Below are positions 37,430-44,846 of a stretch of DNA of 64,000 bases, one piece after another. The position numbers were made by a program, and so were the translations under genes. The first letter of the stretch is position 1. Every line of letters starts with the position of its first letter. The notes beneath the pieces were generated by a model that was not told the DNA's origin, searched no databases, and saw nothing but the letters and a program-made list of their open reading frames with translations. The DNA is from Paludibacteraceae bacterium. Its GTDB lineage: Bacteria > Bacteroidota > Bacteroidia > Bacteroidales > Paludibacteraceae. Where the stretch lies: positions 90,402 through 154,401 of the forward strand of contig JAFTSS010000028.1 in the NCBI GenBank assembly GCA_017467185.1. The letters are read 5' to 3'.

Positions 37430-37445
37430 CATAAATTTATTTGTT

Positions 37446-38171
37446 ATGCCTAAAATTCAGATTACGGAGGATGGTTCGCATACGTTGTTTAGCGAAATGG
37501 CTGGGCAGACGTATCATTCGTCACATGGAGCAATACAAGAGAGTAATCATATATTTATTTCTCAACTCTCAACTCTCAACTCTCAACTTTCAGTATTGGA
37601 GATTGGGTTTGGTACGGGGTTGAATGCTTTGTTGACGGCTAAGTGGGCTAATGAGCATAAAGTGAAGATTGAATATACGACTATTGAATTGTATCCGTTG
37701 GAGAGTGTGATTTATCGTGAGTTGAATTATGGACGATTGTTAGGCGATGAGGAGTTGTTTTTGAGATTGCACGAGGTGGCGTGGAACGCAGGTTTTGTAC
37801 AAGTTTCGGAGTATTTTGCGATAAGGAAGTGCAAGAGTGATATTGTGGAGTGGTTGCGCAATGCGCAATGCACAATGCATAATGCACAATCGTCTGACCA
37901 GTCAGATTTCAGTATCAACTCTCAACTCTCAACTTTTAACTTTCAATATGATGTTGTTTATTTTGATGCTTTTTCGCCTGATGCTCAGCCAGAATTATGG
38001 AGTGAGGAGGTTTTTTTGAATATTTACCAGTTGATGAAAGAAGGTAGTGTGTTGACGACCTATTGTGCGAAGGGCGATGTGCGAAGGGCGATGTTAACGG
38101 CAGGTTTCAAGGTCGAAAAATTGCAAGGCCCTCCAGGTAAACGGCATATTTTGAGGGCGGTTAAAATATAA
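37446..38171 (+). CDS. MnmC-like SAM-dependent methyltransferase carrying repeat-derived insertions
   Basis: A 241-residue cytoplasmic methyltransferase matching the MnmC N-terminal domain family, which in E. coli finishes the methylaminomethyl modification of wobble uridine in some tRNAs. The oxidoreductase domain of E. coli MnmC is absent, as in most stand-alone relatives. The start (ITEDGSHTLFSEMAGQTYHSSHGA) and SAM loop LEIGFGTGLNALL (near 52) are typical, as are DVVYFDAFSPDAQPELW (near 168) and the end GPPGKRHILRA. Two segments do not fit the family: SQLSTLNSQLS (about 39-49), just before the SAM loop, and NAQCTMHNAQ plus NSQLSTFNFQ (about 138-166), before the DVVYFDAF strand. Both are translated short tandem repeats. 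Activity with these insertions is uncertain, though they lie at likely loop positions and keep the frame. Confidence 0.88.
   Translation: MPKIQITEDGSHTLFSEMAGQTYHSSHGAIQESNHIFISQLSTLNSQLSVLEIGFGTGLNALLTAKWANEHKVKIEYTTIELYPLESVIYRELNYGRLLGDEELFLRLHEVAWNAGFVQVSEYFAIRKCKSDIVEWLRNAQCTMHNAQSSDQSDFSINSQLSTFNFQYDVVYFDAFSPDAQPELWSEEVFLNIYQLMKEGSVLTTYCAKGDVRRAMLTAGFKVEKLQGPPGKRHILRAVKI
37561..37588 (+). repeat. Four perfect CTCAACT 7-mers inside the MnmC-like gene
   Basis: CTCAACT repeated four times without error, followed by TTCAG. A 7-base unit reads through all three frames in 21 bases, giving the repeating peptide QLSTLNS. Confidence 0.95.
37854..37947 (+). repeat. Compound short repeat inside the MnmC-like gene
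   Basis: A GCACAATGCATAATGCACAA-type 10-mer tract (37854-37890) is followed after about 25 bases by CAACTCTCAACTCTCAAC and TTTTAACTTTCAAT (37916-37947). The two repeat types that elsewhere lie between genes are here both within one coding sequence, in frame. Confidence 0.9.
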
Positions 38172-38173
38172 AA

Positions 38174-38205
38174 GACATACTTTTTATGGAAAAGTGTGTT
38201 TTTTA
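38174..38205 (+). terminator. Rho-independent terminator of the MnmC-like gene
   Basis: ACATACTTTT, loop TATGG, AAAAGTGTGT, then TTTT. Ten base pairs with one G-U. Confidence 0.78.
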
Positions 38206-38237
38206 TTTGTTTATTTCAATAGAAAAGTGTAGTTTTG
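38206..38237 (+). promoter_or_regulatory. Bacteroidota-type promoter (TTTG-N20-TAGTTTTG)
   Basis: TTTG at 38206-38209, 20 bases, TAGTTTTG at 38230-38237. The start codon of the TldE-like gene is about 35 bases downstream. Confidence 0.75.
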
Positions 38238-38271
38238 TAGTGTTATTTTTTATGGAAAAACGTATTTGTTT

Positions 38272-39573
38272 ATGAAAAAAGAGAAAGAAATGGCGCAGTA
38301 TGCGTTGGATTATGCTTTGCGTAGGGGCTGTCAGCAAGTGAGAGCTTTGTTTTCTGCTGGTGAGGAGAATGAGGTTGAGGTGCGTGATGGTAAGGTTGAT
38401 AAATTGCATCATTCGGGTGGTTGTCAGTTATCGTTAAGTCTGTTTGTAGATGGGGCGTATAGTACGATTTCGACTAATCGCCTTGAGCGAGACGAGTTGG
38501 AGCGTTTTATTGATAAAGGAATTATAAATACACGTTTTTTGGAAAAGGATCCTTATCGTTCGTTGCCTGAGGCGGGGATGTATTATCGTGGAGAGATGAA
38601 TGATTTTGGTTTATATGATGCAGGGTTTAAGAGTGTTGATGTAGATGAGAAAATTTCTGTGGCAAAGGGTGTGTTTGATGAGATTGTTGGGGAGCGTGTG
38701 ATTTCGGCTATGGCGGGAGTGGCTGATACTGAAACGTATAATTATTTGATTGATAGTAACGGTTTTGAGGGCGAAAAGCGTAGAACGTTGTATATGGCGA
38801 CTGCTCAGGTGAGTGTGTTGGGTGAGGGAGATGAGCGTCCAGAGGATTATTACTATGTAAATGCTCAACATTGGGGGCGTCTGCAGAAAACAGGTATTGG
38901 TGTCGAGGTGTTGAATCGTACAATAGCCAAGATTGGTGCTTGTAGAGTAGAGTCGGGGGTATATGATATTGTAGTGGATAGACGAGTGGCATCATCGGTA
39001 GTAAGTCCGTTGATTTCGGCTGTGAGAGGTGAGGCGTTGCACATGAAATCTAGTTTCTTGCTTGACAAAAAGGGAGAAAAAATTGGGTCGGATAAGTTGA
39101 CTATGGTAGATAATCCACGACAATATGATAAGGCAGGAGCTAAATTATTTGATAATGAAGGTGTTGCTGTTGTGGGTATGCCTATTGTGGAGGGTGGAGT
39201 ATTGAAGAATTATTATATTTCGAATTATATGAGTAAGAAAATGGGTGTGCCGATGACGCAAAGTGGTTCAACTATTATTGATTTTGGATTGGGCGATTGT
39301 GATACTGCTGAGTTGATACACCGTTTAGGGAAAGGATTGTATATTACAGGTTTTAATGGTGGAAATTGCAACAGTACGACAGGCGATTTTTCGTTTGGTA
39401 TTGAGGGATTTTGGGTAGAAAATGGTTTGATTGTTAAGCCTATAAGCGAGATGTTGATGACCGGGAATATGTTGACGTTGTGGAATAATTTGGTCGAAAC
39501 ATCGAATGATCCGTTGGGTTATACCGCATGGAAATTGCCTTCAATGTTATTTACAGATATAACAATAAATTGA
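38272..39573 (+). CDS. TldE/PmbA-family protein
   Basis: A 433-residue cytoplasmic protein of the TldD/TldE family. In E. coli TldD and TldE form a heteromeric metalloprotease that matures some modified peptides and helps degrade the CcdA antitoxin. This copy lacks an HExxxH motif and carries the C-terminal signature GNCNSTTGDFSFGIEGFW, so it is the non-catalytic TldE (PmbA) type. The ATG at 38272 is preferred over an in-frame TTG two codons upstream. No tldD partner lies in the window; it is probably elsewhere in the genome. The next gene starts 7 bases after the stop, so the two are likely cotranscribed. Confidence 0.9.
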   Translation: MKKEKEMAQYALDYALRRGCQQVRALFSAGEENEVEVRDGKVDKLHHSGGCQLSLSLFVDGAYSTISTNRLERDELERFIDKGIINTRFLEKDPYRSLPEAGMYYRGEMNDFGLYDAGFKSVDVDEKISVAKGVFDEIVGERVISAMAGVADTETYNYLIDSNGFEGEKRRTLYMATAQVSVLGEGDERPEDYYYVNAQHWGRLQKTGIGVEVLNRTIAKIGACRVESGVYDIVVDRRVASSVVSPLISAVRGEALHMKSSFLLDKKGEKIGSDKLTMVDNPRQYDKAGAKLFDNEGVAVVGMPIVEGGVLKNYYISNYMSKKMGVPMTQSGSTIIDFGLGDCDTAELIHRLGKGLYITGFNGGNCNSTTGDFSFGIEGFWVENGLIVKPISEMLMTGNMLTLWNNLVETSNDPLGYTAWKLPSMLFTDITIN

Positions 39574-39580
39574 TATTATT

Positions 39581-42500
39581 ATGAAAAGATTATTATTACT
39601 TTTAGTTTTGCATTGTGTATTATGCATTGTGCATTGTGAAAATGTTACTTTTAGAGTGAATGTGCCAGAGGGTACAAAACATTGTTTTGTGGTTGGAGGA
39701 TTGCCTGAACTAAGTTCGTGGGCGGCAGGAGCTGCTGTGCCAATGAATAAAGTTGATGGACTAAATCAGTTTACTATTACTATTGAAGGTATTACTGCGG
39801 AGGATGTCGCTACATCAGATGGTTATAAGTATGTCTGTGGACCTGATTGGAAATATGTAGAAGTGACCTCTTCGGGCGGTGAAATGTCGAATAGAAAATC
39901 GGTGGGTAATCCTGATGTCGTGGCAGGTTGGCGTAATGTATATACTCAAATTGGGCTTACTGAGACTTATAAGATAGCTGGTCGAGATTATAATGTTCAG
40001 ATTTTGTTGCCTAATGAGTATGATAAAACAAAAGAATATAGTGTAACTTATATGTTTGGGCGTCATCAACGTTATCGCAATGCTGGTTCAGATAGTGAGT
40101 TGGGCGATAGAATTTTATACCCCGACTCTTGGGCTGTGGCAGATTCTGTTGTGGCGATGGAAAAACAAGGAGTAGATGTTGGTGTTATTGTCGTGATTTA
40201 TGCTCAATTGCCTGAGTTTACACCATGGACGAACGATGAATTTATGGGTACGGGTGATGCCGACGAGTTTTTAACATCTTTTGTTAATGATTTTAAGCCT
40301 GCGTTTGAAAAGAAATATTCAATCGTATCGAATAAAGAGTCTTGTACAATAATGGGTGCCGATGTGGCGGGGTTATTTGCTTTTTATGCAACGCTCAAAC
40401 ACCCTGAATTGTTTGGTGCGTGTGGAATGTTTGCCCCTTCATTTTGGTATAATAGGAGCGAACTTGTCGATTTTGTAGATGATTATGTTCCAACGCTATT
40501 AACTACCAAATTCTTTTTTACAACGACTACAAAAGATATTCAAATGACTTTTGATGATATTGATATATTTATTGGTTTGTTAAACCAGAAGGGTTATAAA
40601 AATGTTAGAAAAATGAGTACGGATGGTATGCACGATGATATTTCGTGGGGACGACAATTTCCATCTGTTTTCAAATCTTTGAAAGGGTTAGTTCTTTCAA
40701 CTGATTTCTCTGATGTTCAACAAGCTATGAAACGTACAACAGATGTATCAAATATATCTTGGACTTTTATGAAAGGAGAGGGTACAACAACGCTTGAATG
40801 TGAGGGTTCAAAGACACAAGCTGGTTATTTCTATAAAGATGGTAAAACTCCAACTGCAGCACAAGTGTTTGTGAAGGAGATACCTGTTGATGGAAAGAAG
40901 TATTCGTATTATTGGAATATGAATAGTGGAGCAAATTGTGATGGCGAACTTTTACTCTCTTCGCCTAAAGATATTGGTTTTAAGAACACACGTTCAACTA
41001 CCTCTTGGCAACGTGTAGCTATATTTGCTGATGGCAGTTATGAGCAATCGGCTGCATCATCTGCCAATTTTACTGTAAATGGAGTGAAAATGTTGGTTGG
41101 AGAGAATTATACAGTGAGTGCAGAGGTTGCATTGACCGACAATAAAACTATTTCGGTGCACTATGGTAGTGTGAATTCGGGTAGCGATATGGGCGAGTTG
41201 GTAAGTGCACAGGCATCAGCAAATTGTTTGAAAGCTAAGGTAACTTATTCGTATTTGACCAACAAATTGACTATTGAGGAGACCGAATTTGGTAGTTCTG
41301 ATATTGACTTGGAGTATTTCAAGGTAGAGCCTGCTGTAGTACGTGTTGGTACACCTGTGAAAATGTCGGTTAAGGTAGCCAACAAAAATGGTTATGGCGT
41401 AACTTTCCGAATGAATCATAATAATCTGTCGTCAAATCCAATTACTTTGACTAAAGGTGAAAATGATGAGGAGTATTATATGCTTAATTATCCCGAAAGC
41501 GGAATTTATGGTTTCTATCTTGATATAGAATTGAATGGCACAACCACTAAAGCTCATCGTGCGGTGTATGTGAAGGTTTTAGATGGAGAAGAAGTTGTTC
41601 CAGTGATTTATAAAAATCCTTATAGTGATATAGATTGGGAGAGTATAAATCAGTATAAGAGTAATTTGCATACTCATACCACTCAATCGAACGATGCCTC
41701 CGATGGATTTACTACATCATACGTTGTAGGTCGTTATCATGCAGCTGATTATAAAATTCTTTCACTTACCGATCATGATTATAACCCATATCCGTGGACC
41801 TTATTCCCTCAATTTATGCCAAGTGTAGAGGCTTGCGATCCTGTAGAATTAGGTATGTTAGCAATCCCTGGTAATGAGTTGAGTAAAGATAATACAAATA
41901 GTTGGGATGAGCGCATAGGAGGACAATTTAATCATCATAACGACTTTTTTACAGGGCGTCAAGGTCAAGAATTTGCTTCGCTTGCCGAGTCTTATGCTTA
42001 TACATATGCGTTAGGAGGTATGCAGATAATCAATCACCCAGGACAATATTGGAGTTTGAATAATACGTATAGTGAAACAGACAAAAATGGGCCAGGGTGG
42101 CATGCAAATAATTTTAAGACTTATCCTTCATTGGTTGGTTTAGAAGTTTATAATCAGGGTGATCGTAGAGCAAATGACCGCATTTTGTGGGATCAGATAT
42201 TAGAGCGCACAATGCCTGATGTGGCGGTATTTGGTTATTCGGGTGACGATTCACATAATAACGACCAATTGTTCCGTAATTACAATTTTATGTTGATGGA
42301 AGAGTTGACTACCGAAGAGATGAAAGATGCAATGCTCAGGGGTGAGTCGTATTTCTGTTATGAACCAGACGGCTCTGGCGAAGGCAAAGCACCTCGTATT
42401 TCATCTGTTGTGGTTGATGAAGAACAAAAAACAATTACTATTGAAGCCGATGGTTTGGTACAATGGATTTATGGAACAGATAAAACTTCAGATGCAGCTT

Positions 42501-42613
42501 CATCTCGACGCAGTACGGTTGTTGCTATTGGTAATACATTTAGTTATGCTGGTTATCAAGGCTCTTATGTTCGTGCATTTATCAAAAATGCGCATGGCGA
42601 AACTTGTACATAA
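39581..42613 (+). CDS. Secreted multidomain protein: binding domain, esterase-like domain, PHP phosphoesterase; interrupted before its T9SS tail
   Basis: A 1010-residue exported protein. The hydrophobic N-terminus (MKRLLLLLVLHCVLCIVHC) is partly translated 10-mer repeat. Residues about 20-125 resemble a starch-binding or CBM-like fold. Residues about 130-380 resemble bacterial esterase D/enterochelin-esterase-like hydrolases, but the nucleophile elbow near 257 reads MGADVAGL, with Asp where Ser is expected, so this domain is probably not a serine hydrolase; HDDISWG further on keeps the His. From about 690 is a PHP domain with intact metal ligands: LHTHT, SLTDHD, a GNE, NHP and GDDSHN. It would be a metal-dependent phosphoesterase; the substrate is unknown. 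The TAA at 42611 cuts off an in-frame T9SS sorting domain (see next entry). Confidence 0.85.
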   Translation: MKRLLLLLVLHCVLCIVHCENVTFRVNVPEGTKHCFVVGGLPELSSWAAGAAVPMNKVDGLNQFTITIEGITAEDVATSDGYKYVCGPDWKYVEVTSSGGEMSNRKSVGNPDVVAGWRNVYTQIGLTETYKIAGRDYNVQILLPNEYDKTKEYSVTYMFGRHQRYRNAGSDSELGDRILYPDSWAVADSVVAMEKQGVDVGVIVVIYAQLPEFTPWTNDEFMGTGDADEFLTSFVNDFKPAFEKKYSIVSNKESCTIMGADVAGLFAFYATLKHPELFGACGMFAPSFWYNRSELVDFVDDYVPTLLTTKFFFTTTTKDIQMTFDDIDIFIGLLNQKGYKNVRKMSTDGMHDDISWGRQFPSVFKSLKGLVLSTDFSDVQQAMKRTTDVSNISWTFMKGEGTTTLECEGSKTQAGYFYKDGKTPTAAQVFVKEIPVDGKKYSYYWNMNSGANCDGELLLSSPKDIGFKNTRSTTSWQRVAIFADGSYEQSAASSANFTVNGVKMLVGENYTVSAEVALTDNKTISVHYGSVNSGSDMGELVSAQASANCLKAKVTYSYLTNKLTIEETEFGSSDIDLEYFKVEPAVVRVGTPVKMSVKVANKNGYGVTFRMNHNNLSSNPITLTKGENDEEYYMLNYPESGIYGFYLDIELNGTTTKAHRAVYVKVLDGEEVVPVIYKNPYSDIDWESINQYKSNLHTHTTQSNDASDGFTTSYVVGRYHAADYKILSLTDHDYNPYPWTLFPQFMPSVEACDPVELGMLAIPGNELSKDNTNSWDERIGGQFNHHNDFFTGRQGQEFASLAESYAYTYALGGMQIINHPGQYWSLNNTYSETDKNGPGWHANNFKTYPSLVGLEVYNQGDRRANDRILWDQILERTMPDVAVFGYSGDDSHNNDQLFRNYNFMLMEELTTEEMKDAMLRGESYFCYEPDGSGEGKAPRISSVVVDEEQKTITIEADGLVQWIYGTDKTSDAASSRRSTVVAIGNTFSYAGYQGSYVRAFIKNAHGETCT

Positions 42614-42889
42614 CCAATTAGTTTTATTGATGAAAATGCAGATGTTACAGTTTCTACTGATTATCAAAAATTATCACTCTTTTTATTTCCAAATCCGGTA
42701 ATAGATCAAGTGTCGGTGTTCATGAATGAGTCAGCACAAGAAGATGAGATTAGAGTATTTGACACGAATGGTAAATTGGTGATGACAAAAGAGGTTGAAG
42801 GTCCTTTGACAATTTTGCCTGTGCAAAATTTAGTTAGCGGTGTGTATATCGTAAAAGTTGGCGAACGAGTTGAAAAATTTGTTAAATAA
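42614..42889 (+). pseudogene. In-frame continuation of the PHP protein beyond a nonsense codon: T9SS type A sorting domain
   Basis: Reading on in the same frame past TAA at 42611-42613 gives 91 more codons ending at TAA 42887-42889. The peptide includes LFLFPNPVIDQVSVFM, IRVFDTNGKLVMT and SGVYIVKVGERVEKFVK, a clear T9SS type A sorting domain. The codon before the break is ACA and the one after CCA, so a CAA-to-TAA change at 42611 explains it. Readthrough would restore a 1102-residue protein. Without it the product should enter the periplasm but miss the T9SS signal. A sequencing error is possible. Confidence 0.88.
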
Positions 42890-42910
42890 TCAAGTTAAAA
42901 AATATTAAAA

Positions 42911-42941
42911 TTGTTTTTTTTGATTTTTTTTTGTATATTTG
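42911..42941 (+). promoter_or_regulatory. Bacteroidota-type promoter (TTG-N20-TATATTTG)
   Basis: TTG at 42911-42913, 20 bases, TATATTTG at 42934-42941, followed by CA. The gene starts 56 bases downstream. Confidence 0.72.
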
Positions 42942-42997
42942 CAATGTGATTTTTAAGATTTATCACTTCTGTTATTAACCATTAAATTATTATTGTT

Positions 42998-43708
42998 ATG
43001 AAAAAGTTTTTTTTGATTTTGTTTGTATCTTGTTTATCATTTGGAAATGTAATTAATTCTCAAGTGATTCAAGATTGTAGGGAAACTAAGAAAAAATTTG
43101 ATAGTTCTTTAGAGTTTACTACGTTAACGCCTATGGCAGTGAGTGAGATGAGCGAATTATTGAAGAATGACAAGAAAATTAAGATTATTGTTGAATATTC
43201 TCCTTGTTTTCCTGATGTTTTGACATATATAGAAAATGTGGTTTTGCCTTATTGGAATTTGCAAGATAAATCAAAAGTTTCATTGTATTTAATAGCAAAT
43301 GATTGTGGCTATTTGGCTGAAATAGAACCATTCTTTAAAAGGAACAATTTAGAATTAGAGCGTTATTATTACAGAGATAACACAGAAAAATTTTGCGTAC
43401 ATACTAAAAAGGTTAATTTAAATAGAGATAAAGATATTCAAAAATCACATTTCGCGAATGGTGATTCTTTTTCTGATTTTTCTTCTAATAATTTAAAGTG
43501 GTTCGTTGTTGATGAAAAAAATTTTGTGAAATTAGTAGATTATAAAGGTAAGGATTTTGAAGGTAAAGAGCATATTCAACGTATGCCTATTTTGATTGAG
43601 TCGTTACCAATTAATTTGGAAGATTTGAAATTTGATATTATTGACGAGCTTGATTTGCCTGATAAATCAATCGTGTGTGAAACTATTAAAATTATTTGGG
43701 GAGAATGA
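42998..43708 (+). CDS. Secreted protein of unknown function
   Basis: A 236-residue protein I do not recognise. The N-terminus has a signal peptide (KKFFLILFVSCLSFGNVINS, cleavage near residue 21); a Cys at 11 is not in a good lipobox. Residues about 55-110 alternate predicted strands and helices (IKIIVEYSPCF, then VSLYLIANDCG), which could be a thioredoxin-like fold, but there is no CxxC motif. The rest is charged and Lys/Asp-rich. It has its own promoter and a strong terminator, so it is a single-gene unit. Codon use is AT-rich like the surface-protein genes. Confidence 0.7.
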   Translation: MKKFFLILFVSCLSFGNVINSQVIQDCRETKKKFDSSLEFTTLTPMAVSEMSELLKNDKKIKIIVEYSPCFPDVLTYIENVVLPYWNLQDKSKVSLYLIANDCGYLAEIEPFFKRNNLELERYYYRDNTEKFCVHTKKVNLNRDKDIQKSHFANGDSFSDFSSNNLKWFVVDEKNFVKLVDYKGKDFEGKEHIQRMPILIESLPINLEDLKFDIIDELDLPDKSIVCETIKIIWGE

Positions 43709-43717
43709 TGATTTTAT

Positions 43718-43750
43718 AAAAAAGCGTACTTTTTCAAGTACGCTTTTTTA
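43718..43750 (+). terminator. Rho-independent terminator
   Basis: AAAAAGCGTACTT, loop TTTC, AAGTACGCTTTTT. The stem is perfect and flanked by A and T runs on both sides, so it may work in both directions. Confidence 0.93.
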
Positions 43751-43798
43751 TTTATATATTGGTAAAAATTTTGTAAAAATAAGAAAAAAGTTTAGGGG

Positions 43799-43829
43799 TT
43801 GTTCATATCAATAATTTTTTGTAACTTTG
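43799..43829 (+). promoter_or_regulatory. Bacteroidota-type promoter (TTG-N20-TAACTTTG) for the NifU-like/GGGtGRT pair
   Basis: TTG at 43799-43801, 20 bases, TAACTTTG at 43822-43829, followed by CA. The leader to the start codon at 44035 is about 200 bases, the longest with a clear promoter in this window. Confidence 0.78.
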
Positions 43830-43859
43830 CAATGGATTTCGAAAATGAGCTATACCTCG

Positions 43860-43886
43860 GCAAAACTTAAATAAATTTAGTTCTGC
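43860..43886 (+). promoter_or_regulatory. Hairpin in the long leader of the NifU-like gene
   Basis: GCAAAACTTAAAT, loop AA, ATTTAGTTCTGC: an imperfect stem of about 11 pairs with one mismatch and one bulged T. The surrounding leader (43830-44034) shows no open frame that looks real. It may be a regulatory RNA structure or the remnant of a dispersed repeat. Confidence 0.4.
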
Positions 43887-44034
43887 TTTCGGTTTGCTTC
43901 ATTTTTGCACGATATTTGTACGAAGTACAATTATAGTTGTAATTAACTAATTATTTTTTTTAAGGTAAATATTAACATTGGCGAGTTTTTTGGTCTAATT
44001 GCTAATAACTTGCTGCTAAAAGTCTAAAAAAAGT

Positions 44035-44727
44035 ATGATTTATTCTCACGAAGTAGAACACATGTGTGTTGTTGCTAAAGGAGCTAATCACGCTTCTGCT
44101 CCAATTCCTCAAGAAGGCAAATGGACACGTGCTAAAGAGATTAAAGACATCAATGGTCTTACTCACGGTATTGGTTGGTGTGCTCCAAAACAAGGTGCTT
44201 GTAAATTGACTCTTAATGTAAAAGAAGGTATTATCCAAGAGGCACTTGTTGAAACTATTGGTTGTTCAGGTATGACTCACTCTGCTGCTATGGCATCAGA
44301 AATTCTTCCTGGTAAAACTCTTCTCGAAGCTTTGAATACTGACTTGGTTTGCGATGCTATCAACACAGCAATGCGCGAACTCTTCCTTCAAATTGTATAT
44401 GGTCGTACTCAATCAGCTTTCTCTGAAGGTGGTTTGCCAATTGGTGCTGGTCTTGAAGATTTGGGTAAAGGTCTTCGTTCACAAGTGGGTACTATGTTCG
44501 GTACATTGGCTAAAGGTACTCGTTTCCTCGAAATGGCAGAAGGTTATTGTACTCGTATGGCTCTCGATGCTGACAACGAAGTTATTGGTTATGAGTTCAT
44601 TCACCTTGGCAAATTTATGGATATGGTGAAAAAAGGCGTAGATGCTAACGAAGCTTTGGAAAAAGCAAAAGGTACTTACGGCCGTTTCAAAGATGCAGTT
44701 AAATATATTGACCCACGTAACGAATAA
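44035..44727 (+). CDS. NifU/IscU-like iron-sulfur scaffold family protein paired with GGGtGRT
   Basis: A 230-residue cytoplasmic protein. Its first half resembles the NifU/IscU scaffold fold: GWCAPKQGACKLTL, then VETIGCSGMTHSAAMASE, matching the second Cys loop of IscU (GCxxxxAxxSxxxE-like), and VCDAINTAMRELF. Cysteines at about residues 46, 52, 73 and 103 could bind a cluster, but the third IscU cysteine with its His neighbour is not obvious. The second half (about 130-230) has no match I recognise. C-ending codons are frequent, as in pckA, suggesting high expression. It is followed 119 bases later by the GGGtGRT gene. The iron-sulfur role is inferred from resemblance. Confidence 0.78.
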   Translation: MIYSHEVEHMCVVAKGANHASAPIPQEGKWTRAKEIKDINGLTHGIGWCAPKQGACKLTLNVKEGIIQEALVETIGCSGMTHSAAMASEILPGKTLLEALNTDLVCDAINTAMRELFLQIVYGRTQSAFSEGGLPIGAGLEDLGKGLRSQVGTMFGTLAKGTRFLEMAEGYCTRMALDADNEVIGYEFIHLGKFMDMVKKGVDANEALEKAKGTYGRFKDAVKYIDPRNE

Positions 44728-44846
44728 AGTTGAAAGTTGAAAGTTGAGAGTTGAAAGTTGCCATTCGGATATCATATATCGTTTGGATAAAAACTTTCAA
44801 TGTAAATTTCAAATTTCAAATTTCACATTTCAAATTATTAAAAGTT
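44728..44846 (+). repeat. Inverted-orientation AGTTGAA 7-mers and TTTCAAA tract between the NifU-like and GGGtGRT genes
   Basis: AGTTGAAAGTTGAAAGTTGA and two more 7-mers (44728-44760) are the reverse complement of the CTCAACT/TTCAACT units seen elsewhere. About 30 bases of unique sequence follow, then TTTCAAATTTCAAATTTCAC (about 44797-44840). No terminator or promoter is visible, so the two genes are probably cotranscribed across the repeat. Confidence 0.88.

Noticed and set aside
37561..37947. MnmC-like gene as a pseudogene
   Set aside because: Despite two repeat insertions the frame is open from start to stop and the SAM loop and DAFSPD motifs are intact.
38252..38275. Seven-codon open frame overlapping the TldE-like start (possible leader peptide)
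   Set aside because: Too short, no regulatory codons and no downstream attenuator; chance is sufficient.
44751..44846. N-terminal extension of the GGGtGRT protein by 32 codons from a TTG
   Set aside because: The segment is translated repeat DNA and the ATG at 44847 gives an N-terminus that looks complete.
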